Origin: an uncultured Microcaldota archaeon | GTDB lineage: Archaea > Micrarchaeota > Micrarchaeia > Norongarragalinales > CAINOH01 | Assembly (NCBI GenBank): GCA_903851445.1 | Contig: CAINOH010000009.1 | Coordinates: forward strand, 325,784-389,783 | Length of the DNA stretch: 64,000 nucleotides | Direction: 5' to 3' | Part shown: piece after piece, positions 33,962-42,410 of the stretch | Position numbering within the stretch: position 1 is the first letter of the stretch | How the letters are laid out: every line of letters starts with the position of its first letter | The notes under the pieces: generated by a model | Told to the model about the DNA's origin: nothing | Databases searched by the model: none | Seen by the model: the letters and a program-made list of their open reading frames with translations, nothing else | Made by a program: the position numbers and the translations under genes

Positions 33962-34831
33962 TTAACTGCGTCTAGAAAACTCCTTTTCCACCCACTTAAT
34001 CAGCGCAGAGCACGCCCCGGGGTCGTTCCTTGCAACGATTTTCATCCGCCTTTTTGCGGCAACAGACTTTGCCAGTTCAGCCATCTTTTGCGCCATCGGC
34101 ATCTTCAACCGGTAAATCTTTGTCCAGTCCGCCATAGCCTTCTTTTCAAGCCGCAGCTCGAAGACAAACCCCCTGCAGGCAAGTATGTCGTAATCGAACT
34201 TGAGCTTTGCGCCTGTTTTTGGAAGCATCCTGATTTTCTTGAAGAACTCGGCAAAATGCCGGTCAACTTCGGTATTGCCCTTGCAAAGCACGAACCCGCC
34301 GTTCTTTGCCAGGACTGCAGTGACAATTGCCTGCTCCTTTGGCGACATGTATGAAAGGGGCCACATGTTCTGGCAGCAAACAAGCGACTTTTCCTTTCCT
34401 GAGCGGTCTCCCGGGCTTATCTTGTCAGCTTCCTCAAAAATCCAGTAGTAGGGGATGACCTTCGGGCCGAAGAACTCGTACGTCTCGGACTCGCCTTGTG
34501 CAAGCTCGCTTGGAAGCTTTTTCTGGCCAACCCAGTAGCGCATATCCAGCTCGCGCGTTTCTGCCTTCTGCATCTCAATCCATTTTTTGCTGATTGCATA
34601 CCTGCCTGCCGAGTCCTTTTCAATCACTCCGGTCTTCACAAGCGAAAGCACGGCCTTGCGAACGCCCTGGTACGTTATTTCTTTGGGAAAATTATCGCGC
34701 ACGTTTTCAAAAATTTCAGTAAGCGAAAGCGGGTGGCGCTTGGTGAGTACGAGAAAGACTGCGGCCTTGGTGTTTGAAGCCTGCGGGTCGGAGAGAAGTG
34801 AGGGGTCCACAGCAATTTGATTATTCTGCAA
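33962..34831 (-). CDS. Winged-helix-type regulator-like protein
   Basis: The N-terminal third (KAAVFLVLTKRHPLSLTEIFENV to KAVLSLVKTGVIEKDSAGRYAISKKW) fits a winged helix. The remaining 190 residues have LVCCQNMWPLSYMSPKEQ and KFDYDILACRGFVFELRL and are unassigned. It is convergent with the palindrome-controlled genes. The function is unknown. Confidence 0.6.
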   Translation of the reverse strand: MQNNQIAVDPSLLSDPQASNTKAAVFLVLTKRHPLSLTEIFENVRDNFPKEITYQGVRKAVLSLVKTGVIEKDSAGRYAISKKWIEMQKAETRELDMRYWVGQKKLPSELAQGESETYEFFGPKVIPYYWIFEEADKISPGDRSGKEKSLVCCQNMWPLSYMSPKEQAIVTAVLAKNGGFVLCKGNTEVDRHFAEFFKKIRMLPKTGAKLKFDYDILACRGFVFELRLEKKAMADWTKIYRLKMPMAQKMAELAKSVAAKRRMKIVARNDPGACSALIKWVEKEFSRRS

Positions 34832-34881
34832 CTATATGTTGCTTTCACTCCTTGCAAAAGCGAATTTATTTGCTTTGTAAG

Positions 34882-35283
34882 TCACTCTTGATAGAGGTCG
34901 GGATATTTTTTTACGAATTTCTTGATGGCCGCAATCACATCCTCTGTTTTTTGTCGGGTCCCATCAGCCATTGCAGACGCCGCCCGACAAGAAATTAAAC
35001 GGTAGTCCTCCACAAACCCCGAGCCAATGCGTGAACGAATCTTTAGGTTTGTTGGTGGAATGTGCGTCAGGCAGCCTGCCATTCCTCTTCCAAACGCACG
35101 TTCGTACCATACGAAGAGCTCTCTGTGATGCTCCTCCGGGCCGACCTTAAAATTAGGAATTATCCTTGTGCCTTTTTCGTCAATGAACACGCGGGTGTGG
35201 CCAGAGGCGTTTGGTCCGAGAGATTTTTCCTGTTGAATCTTCAGGGGTGGATATTTTTGTAAAATCCGTTCAATATCGGGCAT
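34882..35283 (-). CDS. Hypothetical protein downstream of sod
   Basis: From ATG 35283 it has 133 residues, including TRVFIDEKGTRIIPNFKV and SRIGSGFVEDYRLISCR. It starts 13 nt after the superoxide dismutase stop and is likely co-transcribed. No family is recognised. Confidence 0.55.
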   Translation of the reverse strand: MPDIERILQKYPPLKIQQEKSLGPNASGHTRVFIDEKGTRIIPNFKVGPEEHHRELFVWYERAFGRGMAGCLTHIPPTNLKIRSRIGSGFVEDYRLISCRAASAMADGTRQKTEDVIAAIKKFVKKYPDLYQE

Positions 35284-35296
35284 TCTTATCCACTTT

Positions 35297-35917
35297 TCAC
35301 TTCTTCCCAAAATGCGCCGCGTGCGCCTGGAACTTTAAGCCGCCAACTTTCTTCCAGTCAACATTCGAAAGGTACGCCTCGATGTATTTGGCGCGGTCGG
35401 GGCCGTAGTCGCCGTAATAGGCGTGCTCGAAAACATCAATTGCAAGGAGCGGGATTGCTCCCCACACCGCGCCAATGTTGTGCGAGTCGCAAAGGTAGTT
35501 GTGCAGCCGGCCGTCGGAAGGGTCGAGGCAGAGTATTGCCCAGCCTGTAGAGGCCTTCGCTGTTGCAACCATGTCCGCTTTCCAGTTCTCGAACGAGCCG
35601 AATTCTTCTACGATGGCCTTTCCGATTGCAGAATTCGGGTCAAGCGTGCCGTCGCCGCCGAGCACATCCCAGTACAATTCGTGCAAAATCTGTCCGGAAG
35701 CGTTGAACGTTTCCTTGCGCTTGAGCTCGCCGAATTCGGAAAAGTTGGCATTCGCCTTGGTCCTGTCCGCAGCGGCAAGCTTCTGTTCGACCTCATTGCG
35801 CTTCGCGACATAACCCGCATAGTGCGTGTCGTGGTGGCGCTTGTCAGTAAGCTCGCTAATACCCTTCTGCGAGCCATACGCAAAAGGCAATGCCTTGACC
35901 TTGTGTTCGAACGCCAT
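35297..35917 (-). CDS. sod: Fe/Mn superoxide dismutase
   Basis: From ATG 35917 (after GGAGGCG) the protein has 206 residues. Metal-ligand regions are visible: an N-terminal HHDTHYAGYV, a central ILHELYWDVLGG, and the C-terminal DVFEHAYYGDYG with its Asp and His. The enzyme converts superoxide to oxygen and peroxide in the cytoplasm. The choice between Fe and Mn cannot be made by eye. Confidence 0.93.
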   Translation of the reverse strand: MAFEHKVKALPFAYGSQKGISELTDKRHHDTHYAGYVAKRNEVEQKLAAADRTKANANFSEFGELKRKETFNASGQILHELYWDVLGGDGTLDPNSAIGKAIVEEFGSFENWKADMVATAKASTGWAILCLDPSDGRLHNYLCDSHNIGAVWGAIPLLAIDVFEHAYYGDYGPDRAKYIEAYLSNVDWKKVGGLKFQAHAAHFGKK

Positions 35918-35988
35918 GCGCTTTCGCCTCCTACCCAAACTGGTTAAGGCACGCTGCGCTCCCGAAAGGCCAACGAATGGCCGTTGGT

Positions 35989-38928
35989 TCACGCAACGAG
36001 CTTGAATACCTTGACCGCGCCGTTTGTCGACTTGTGCACGAGCTCGAACCCGTCCAGCTTCTCGTAGAAGAAAAGCTGCACGTACGGCGCGTCAAAGAGC
36101 GAGCTCTTCCTGGTGCCGTTGCTTGGCGTTTCAAAGTCCGGGTTGAGGTTGAGCATCGCCGCGCTAGTGTCTATGAACATTTCAGTCGAGCCCGAGCTTC
36201 CGATGTACGCGTAGGACGGCGTGCCGCCGCCAATCTGCAGTATCTTGGGGTTCTTCAGCTGCACCTGGTCTCCTGCAGCGGTCTTGTGCAGGAACAGGTT
36301 GACCGTGTTGTTCTGGCCGACGCTTGCGCAGTAAATCTGCCCCGTAAGTTGCGAGTACAAAGCCTGCCGCGAAATGAGGCCGGGACAATTCATCGGAACA
36401 GCGTTGCCGGACTCGTTGGCGGTGTATACTGGGTAGACGAACTCGAACGCGTGCTCGGTTTCCCACTCGCTCGCGCCCGGACCCTTCGTCCAGTCAACCG
36501 CGGGAGTGATGTTGTAGTCCGCTGACGCGTCGGGCTCGCGGTAGAGCCCCTGGAACGTGCCTGCAAGGAAGTTGAGCGCGCCCCACTTTGAAATCAGCTC
36601 AGAGTCAAGCATGAGGTAGGTCGAGTTGTGGTACTTCATCACGCGCACAAGCTCCTCCTTCGGGCCTTCCACCAACGCACGGGCGACCTCCTGGTTGTAT
36701 TCCGGATATGCGTTGCCCGGGTCCGTGGCTGTTTTCTTTCCCGCAAGGAACGTGGTCCAGTGGCCGTAGTCCCACCAGGAGAGCACGCGGTCATTAGAGC
36801 CGAGGTTGAGGCTCAGCCAGGTCATCGTGTCGCGCCAGTCGTCGCTAATCCGTTGGCCGCACAGGTCCGCAACAGTCGAGCCCGAGGAGACGAACGGGAG
36901 TCCAAGCTGGCTAGTGAAGCCATTGAGCGACTTGCCCCAGCCCGCGTCATTGCAGCCAAGCTGCAAGGGCGAGCCAGCTGCGTGGGTGAACTGCGCGACA
37001 ACCAACACGAAGCCAAGTGCGAGCACGCCCCAAGTAGCGTACTTCATTGTAGCGGGCGCCGCCGAGTGGCCAAAGTAGTGCGAGAGGATTTCGCAAAGTT
37101 CCCACAACAGGAACAGTATGAACGCGACTGCGATGGGCAGCGCGGTTGCAAGGTGTGCTATGTACTTGAGCTTGTGTATGCCGATGAACGAAATCGGGAA
37201 GAATATCAGCACGAAAAGCAGCGGCAGCCGGTTCTTCCTGTCCGCAAACACGTACGTGACTATTGTCGAGACGATTGCAAGGCCAAGGTAGTAGAATATG
37301 TCATTCTGGCCGATGAACGTGGCCATGCTGCCAAGCCCGAACGGCTCCGCAACAGCCTGCACCATCGGGTCGAAGACCGAGTTGAACACGAAAACGAACG
37401 CGACAACCGCGACAGACGCGAGGGCGAGCTTCTTCTTGTTCTTCTTCCAAAGAGTCGCGAACATTATCACGTAGCAAAGGAGCGCCGAGAACATCAGGAG
37501 GTTCTTTGGCGAGAGCGCGTAAGAGAACACGCCGTATGACGAGAAGTCCATTGCATCAGTTGCCTGGTTCTCCTCCGCAACGGTCATCATTATGGCGCTG
37601 TTCGGCTTTGCGAAGTTGAGGCCGTAGTTGAGGTAGGACACCACCTTGCCTCCGAGCGGGGTGAATGCCATTATCGCTGCGAAGGCGACAAAGCCAACTC
37701 CCAGGAACACGAGCTTGGCGTTCCCGTCCGAAAGTTCAAGCGCAAGGCCGATGCGGCGTATCACCTTGTACTTCGCTGCCGCAAAGAGCAGGCAGGCAAA
37801 TGCAAGGGCCGCGACAAGAAGCTGTATGCCATTGAATATTTCCAGCGGCGAGCCGGCCTGGTATGCCTGCAGCAGCATGTTTCCCGCAAGCGCGCCAACT
37901 ACCACCATGGCGTTGACTATAATCCACCGGCTGTCAAGCTCGCCTGCCCAGAATTCCATGAGCGAGGAGAAGAACAAGTATGCGGTGATGACAAGCATTG
38001 GCCAGACGAACTGAGTTGAGCCCATCAGGATGAGGAACGCCGAAAGCCCTGCAAGCGCGCCCCAGCGCAGGCTCCTCGTCTTGACCGCGATGATGTACGT
38101 TGAGAATATGAGTATGGTTGCAAAAAGCGCGAAGGGCTGCTGCTCGGCAACTCCAGCAGCCATCTTGTCGATGAGCTGCGGGGTGAACGCAAACAGCGCA
38201 GCAGCAACAAGCGCAATTCTCCTGTCCGCCTCCTCGCGCACGATTAGGTATCCGAGGAAGGAAAGCAGCGCGCCCAGAAGCGGCGGGTAAAGCTGCATGA
38301 ATGCCGAGATGAGCTCCTTTGAGTAGGATGCGCCGGTCACGCCCTGCCAGATGAAATACCAGCCCGCTGCCATGTAGTGCACGAGCGGGGCAACACGCTG
38401 GAACTTAAGCTGGGGGGAATAGGCGTCGTCGTTGAACAGCGGGATGTGGCCCTGCGTTGCCACGAACTCGGTCACGTGCGTGTAGTAGAACGGGTCGATT
38501 TCGGAAAAGTAAAAGTCATTTGACGTTGCGTAGCGCGCGTAGAACCCGAAGATTACCAGAAGCACGAGGATGATGAGCGTCTTGTTTGCGTTGAACGTGC
38601 GCTCCCAGAACTCGGAAGTGGAGTACTCCTCCTTCCAATGCAGCCCGACTTGCGGGAGCTTCTTCGCCTGATAGTAGTAAAGGATGAGCCCGATTGCTGC
38701 CGCAAGGAGCGAGTTGAACGCGACCACCGAAAAGCTCATGTCCATCCCGAGGAAGACGAACTCGAGCACCCCAAACATCGGCGGTATGAACAGGCCCAGT
38801 ATGATGCCGATGAAGAACTTCTCGAACCGGCCCATCGCGGTGCGGTAAAGCAAGGCCCACGAAAGCAGCATTCCCGGAACGGCGACTGACAGCATCACTG
38901 CGAGCGCCCCGATGGTTTCAGCTATCAC
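35989..38928 (-). CDS. aglB: AglB/STT3 oligosaccharyltransferase
   Basis: The 979-residue multi-pass protein has the conserved acidic loop FSEIDPFYYTH near residue 140 and WWDYGHWTTF near 715 in the soluble C-terminal domain. These are the catalytic and sequon-recognition motifs of STT3-type enzymes, which transfer a lipid-linked glycan to Asn-x-Ser/Thr of exported proteins. The start is GTG 38928. The gene is followed by sod on the same strand. Confidence 0.95.
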   Translation of the reverse strand: MIAETIGALAVMLSVAVPGMLLSWALLYRTAMGRFEKFFIGIILGLFIPPMFGVLEFVFLGMDMSFSVVAFNSLLAAAIGLILYYYQAKKLPQVGLHWKEEYSTSEFWERTFNANKTLIILVLLVIFGFYARYATSNDFYFSEIDPFYYTHVTEFVATQGHIPLFNDDAYSPQLKFQRVAPLVHYMAAGWYFIWQGVTGASYSKELISAFMQLYPPLLGALLSFLGYLIVREEADRRIALVAAALFAFTPQLIDKMAAGVAEQQPFALFATILIFSTYIIAVKTRSLRWGALAGLSAFLILMGSTQFVWPMLVITAYLFFSSLMEFWAGELDSRWIIVNAMVVVGALAGNMLLQAYQAGSPLEIFNGIQLLVAALAFACLLFAAAKYKVIRRIGLALELSDGNAKLVFLGVGFVAFAAIMAFTPLGGKVVSYLNYGLNFAKPNSAIMMTVAEENQATDAMDFSSYGVFSYALSPKNLLMFSALLCYVIMFATLWKKNKKKLALASVAVVAFVFVFNSVFDPMVQAVAEPFGLGSMATFIGQNDIFYYLGLAIVSTIVTYVFADRKNRLPLLFVLIFFPISFIGIHKLKYIAHLATALPIAVAFILFLLWELCEILSHYFGHSAAPATMKYATWGVLALGFVLVVAQFTHAAGSPLQLGCNDAGWGKSLNGFTSQLGLPFVSSGSTVADLCGQRISDDWRDTMTWLSLNLGSNDRVLSWWDYGHWTTFLAGKKTATDPGNAYPEYNQEVARALVEGPKEELVRVMKYHNSTYLMLDSELISKWGALNFLAGTFQGLYREPDASADYNITPAVDWTKGPGASEWETEHAFEFVYPVYTANESGNAVPMNCPGLISRQALYSQLTGQIYCASVGQNNTVNLFLHKTAAGDQVQLKNPKILQIGGGTPSYAYIGSSGSTEMFIDTSAAMLNLNPDFETPSNGTRKSSLFDAPYVQLFFYEKLDGFELVHKSTNGAVKVFKLVA

Positions 38929-39083
38929 AATAAGTACCCCCCTAAAACTGCGAATCCCCTATAGGAACGTGATTTTTTCCAGAATGATTTTCTGCATGAA
39001 GGCTATTATAATGGTATAATCGGGGCCGATTTTTGCAGCAGCGCCCGAACGATTCCGCAAGGCCAACCCCATGTGCGGGCGGT

Positions 39084-39962
39084 TTACTTGCTGCCTTTAT
39101 TTGCCTTGGAGAACGCAGCCAGCACGAACGCGCGCGAGAGCGCGGCCGAATCCTTTGCCTTTGAAAGCGCGGTTTTCGGTATTGACACCTCGGCGCCCAC
39201 CAGGTTCTTGTGCGACATGATGTGCGAAATCATGCCAACTGCCGCGCTGATGCCAGCATCCTTTCCCTGTGTCGAGCCTGTTTTTTGGCCTGCCGGTGGC
39301 AGCCTTGCCGTTACGCAGGGCACGCCGCTCTGCACTATGGCCTCTTCCGAGAGCGCCCGTCCGCCGCGCACGACGTTCAAAAAATCAGCTGACAGCGGCT
39401 TCTTTGCCTCGATGGCCTCGTGCGACGCTAGGATTATCCTGTCGACTTTCGAGCGCCTGCAGGCATTGGCAAGCACAATCGAAGGCTTGAGTGTGTTCTC
39501 GAAATAGTTCGAAGCAAGCCTCGCCTCGCCATAAGCCTTCTTGGCCTCCCAGATGCGCACGACCTGTGAGACGCGCGAGAACAGCTTGGTCGCCTTGTCC
39601 TCATCGTCGAGCTTGTCAGCTACTATCTTGAGCCCGGTTCCCTTGTAGTGCTTCAGCGCCTTCGTAATCTTGTCAAGGACCTCGATTGCCTCCTCGACTT
39701 TTTTCACGAACGCAATCACGTCGAAGTCGTCGTTGGCAAGTCCGGAGACTATTCCCGCGCCAACGTCGCCACCAGCGTCGATTACCGCCACCCTTTTCTT
39801 CCTGCGCTCGATGCGCTCCGAAGGCGGCACCCCGCGCTCCTCCATCTCCTCGTCCAGCAAAAGGTCGTGCAGGCTTTCGTATACTATGCCTTCCGCTCGC
39901 GCCAGGCGGACCCTGCGCTCGATGCGCTCAATGGAAACAGGCCGTCTTGTTCTTCTTGGCAT
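39084..39962 (-). CDS. Rossmann-fold NAD(P)-binding-like protein
   Basis: From ATG 39962 the protein has 292 residues. After a basic N-terminal helix region comes KKRVAVIDAGGDVGAGIVSGL, a dinucleotide-binding glycine loop of the NmrA/SDR type, followed by IILASHEAIEAKKPL and a C-terminal helical domain. It is divergent from ubiA. The reaction is unknown. Confidence 0.7.
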   Translation of the reverse strand: MPRRTRRPVSIERIERRVRLARAEGIVYESLHDLLLDEEMEERGVPPSERIERRKKRVAVIDAGGDVGAGIVSGLANDDFDVIAFVKKVEEAIEVLDKITKALKHYKGTGLKIVADKLDDEDKATKLFSRVSQVVRIWEAKKAYGEARLASNYFENTLKPSIVLANACRRSKVDRIILASHEAIEAKKPLSADFLNVVRGGRALSEEAIVQSGVPCVTARLPPAGQKTGSTQGKDAGISAAVGMISHIMSHKNLVGAEVSIPKTALSKAKDSAALSRAFVLAAFSKANKGSK

Positions 39963-40068
39963 ACGCAATGTGGAAGCGTTTTGGCCGATAAAAGCGTTTT
40001 CAGTAGGTTGGAAGACGGCATACCTGCAGGAGGGTATTAAACCGAGTCCGGCAATTAGTATTTTGCAT

Positions 40069-40908
40069 ATGGACCGCAACATTGCAAAGGCAGTCGCGAT
40101 AGTCGAGCTCTTGCGTCCGCTCGACTGTACGATGGCCGGCTTTGCCGCGCTTTTGGGGTACTGGGTTTCAATAGGCCGCGTCGCCGTCCCGGCAACCGCA
40201 ATCCTGGTCGCCGCATCCACCTTCCTAATCTGCGGCGCGGGCATGGCAATCAATGATTACTACGACCGCATGGTTGACAAGAAGGTAAAGAAAGCGCGGC
40301 CAATCCCAAGCGGAAGGCTTACCGCGCCAGAAGCACAGAGCATCGCAATCTCGCTATTTTTCCTGGGCATCGCAGTCGCATTCTACGCAAACCAGGCCGC
40401 GTTCGGCGTTGCAGTAGCCTTCTCAATCCTGCTTTACGTGTATTCCTCGCGGCTTTCCAGCCTCAAGTACTTCGGCAACGCTGTTGTGGCGCTCTCAACT
40501 GCATTCACGTTCGTGATGGGCGCAAGCGTCTCGGGAAATTTTGCAATCGTGGCAATCCTCGCAGCAGCGTCCTTCTTCTCGACCTGGGCGCGCGAAATCA
40601 CCAAGGATTTGGAAGATTACAAGGCCGACCGGGGAAAAAAGCACACGCTGCCGATGCTCGTTGGAAAGAAGGCAGCTGCGAACGCGGCGATACTCTCGAC
40701 AATAGTCTCCATTGCGATAGCCGTGACTCCCTTCGCGTTCGGACTGACCGATTCGCTCTTGTTTGCAGCGGTACTTGCAGTCTCGATAGCGGTTTTCCTG
40801 CAGGCGCTGCTACAGCTGATGGCCGGAAAGTTCGCTGCATCACAACAGAGCTACAAGTACGGCATGCTGCTGGCGCTCGCTGCTTTCGCCTGCCTTCTTG
40901 TGCCTTGA
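40069..40908 (+). CDS. UbiA-family prenyltransferase (DGGGP synthase-like)
   Basis: The protein has 279 residues and about 8 membrane helices. NDYYDRMVDKKVKKARPIPSG and REITKDLEDYKADRGKKHTLP are the two Asp-rich motifs that bind Mg-prenyl diphosphate. In archaea the closest role is geranylgeranylglyceryl phosphate geranylgeranyltransferase, which adds the second isoprenoid chain of membrane lipids. A TATA-like GGTATTAAA lies about 30 nt upstream of ATG 40069. Confidence 0.87.
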   Translation: MDRNIAKAVAIVELLRPLDCTMAGFAALLGYWVSIGRVAVPATAILVAASTFLICGAGMAINDYYDRMVDKKVKKARPIPSGRLTAPEAQSIAISLFFLGIAVAFYANQAAFGVAVAFSILLYVYSSRLSSLKYFGNAVVALSTAFTFVMGASVSGNFAIVAILAAASFFSTWAREITKDLEDYKADRGKKHTLPMLVGKKAAANAAILSTIVSIAIAVTPFAFGLTDSLLFAAVLAVSIAVFLQALLQLMAGKFAASQQSYKYGMLLALAAFACLLVP

Positions 40909-40970
40909 CCAGGACACAACAAAGCCGTTTATAATTCTGGCTCGGCAAAATATTACTCAGAGCGATAAGG

Positions 40971-41153
40971 ATGGGCAAAAAATCAGTTGACGCGCTATTC
41001 GACGCATTGTACGCGCTTACAGACCTGCGGGTTATTTTCCGCAAGACCGCGCCAAAGCACGAGCTTTCCGCAGGGCAGAAAAAGGAAGCCAAGGAGTCCC
41101 TTGATACTGCAAAGAAAGCGATTGATACTATTGAAAAGGAGCTGAAGCTCTGA
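40971..41153 (+). CDS. 60-residue helical protein before SepCysS (possible SepCysE-like)
   Basis: The product is a short, charged two-helix protein. It is in the same reading frame as the SepCysS gene, separated only by one TGA (41151-41153) and 21 sense codons without ATG. In methanogens a helper, SepCysE, bridges SepRS and SepCysS, and partial SepCysE-like domains fused to SepCysS have been described. The position fits such a helper. I cannot confirm homology by eye. Confidence 0.55.
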   Translation: MGKKSVDALFDALYALTDLRVIFRKTAPKHELSAGQKKEAKESLDTAKKAIDTIEKELKL

Positions 41154-41216
41154 GCATACGCAGGTGAACTTGCCATTTCCATTCCACTTTCAAAAACTGG
41201 CTACGTCTGCAACGGC

Positions 41217-42377
41217 TTGGAGACCCGCTCGCGCGAGGAGCTCTACATAAACGTACAGCCCATACAGGCAGCAGGCAGGCTTACAGCTGACGCGATGAAG
41301 GCGATGATTTCCTACGGCGACGGCTATTCCGTGTGCGACTTCTGCCTCAAACCATTCCGCCTTGACAAGATAAAGAAGCCTGCAATCGAGGAATTCCACT
41401 TCGAGCTTGCAAAGTTCGTTGGGATGGACGAGGCGCGCACGGTTCCCGGTGCAAGGAGGGGGTTCCAGGCGGTCGTATCGTCATTAGTCAACAAGGGCGA
41501 TTCTGTTGTGCTGCAGGCAGTTGGGCACTACACCGAGTTTTTGGCAATCGAACAGGCCGGGGGGATTGCGCACGAAGTCCCCATCAACACAAGCGGCATC
41601 ACAACAGGCGATGCGGTTGCGCAGACTATTGAGAAGGCCAGGAAAAAGGACGGCAAGCTGCCCAAGCTCGTAATATTCGACCACTTTGATTACACTAATG
41701 CGAACGAGCACGACATCAAGGGCGCGGTCAAGGCTGCAAAGGAGTTCGGCATCCCGGTCCTGTACAATGGAGCTTACACCGTTGGAATCAAGCCAGTTGA
41801 CGGCAAGGCACTTGGAGTTGATTTTGTCGTAGGCTCGGGGCACAAGAGCATGGCAAGCCCTGCCCCAAGCGGGGTGCTTGCAACAACAAAGGAAGGGGCG
41901 AAGAAAGTCTTCCGCACCACCAAGATTGAGGGCGACGTTTCCGGACGCAAGTTCGGAATAAAGGAAGTCGAGATGCTCGGCTGCACCCTGATGGGCGCAA
42001 ACATCGTCGCGATGATGGCAAGCCTCCCGACACTCAGGGAGCGCGTAAAGCACTGGGATGCCGAGGTAAAGAATTCCAATTATTTTGTCAACGAGTTTTT
42101 GCGAGTTGACGGCAACAAGGTGGTAAGCGAGTGCCCGCGAAAGCACTGCCTTACCAAGGTTGACTGCACCGAAAGCTTCGACAAGATTGCACAGAAGCAC
42201 AAGGACCACGGATACTTCTTCACCCACGAGCTTGACAGTCGGGGAATCACAGGCATCTTCCCCGGCGCAACCCGCTCGTTCAAGATGAGCACCTATGGGC
42301 TTACCGAGAGCCAGGTCAAGTACCTGGCCGAGGCGTTCGTGGAGATTGCGCGAAAGCACAGCCTGGAAGTCCATTAG
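41217..42377 (+). CDS. O-phosphoseryl-tRNA(Cys):Cys-tRNA synthase, SepCysS
   Basis: The 386-residue PLP enzyme converts Sep-tRNA(Cys) to Cys-tRNA(Cys). It has YINVQPIQAAG at the N-terminus, GYSVCDFC (Cys40 and Cys43) for persulfide chemistry, a PLP lysine in GSGHKSMASP (about 209), and a third cysteine in LGCTLMG (about 254). No ATG is available. TTG 41217 gives an N-terminus of the same length as remembered euryarchaeal homologues. It is followed by SepRS. Confidence 0.92.
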   Translation: METRSREELYINVQPIQAAGRLTADAMKAMISYGDGYSVCDFCLKPFRLDKIKKPAIEEFHFELAKFVGMDEARTVPGARRGFQAVVSSLVNKGDSVVLQAVGHYTEFLAIEQAGGIAHEVPINTSGITTGDAVAQTIEKARKKDGKLPKLVIFDHFDYTNANEHDIKGAVKAAKEFGIPVLYNGAYTVGIKPVDGKALGVDFVVGSGHKSMASPAPSGVLATTKEGAKKVFRTTKIEGDVSGRKFGIKEVEMLGCTLMGANIVAMMASLPTLRERVKHWDAEVKNSNYFVNEFLRVDGNKVVSECPRKHCLTKVDCTESFDKIAQKHKDHGYFFTHELDSRGITGIFPGATRSFKMSTYGLTESQVKYLAEAFVEIARKHSLEVH

Positions 42378-42410
42378 AGCAACTGCATGGAGAATACAAG
42401 GGTTTTGTTC

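Noticed and set aside
36628-37539. Plus-strand open frame of about 300 codons opposite aglB
   Set aside because: It lies wholly within the aglB gene, is composed of Arg/Glu/His-rich antisense sequence, and has no family features.
41151-41153. TGA recoding as selenocysteine between the 60-residue ORF and SepCysS
   Set aside because: Many genes here end normally with TGA, no selenocysteine-insertion structure was evident, and a TTG start explains SepCysS.
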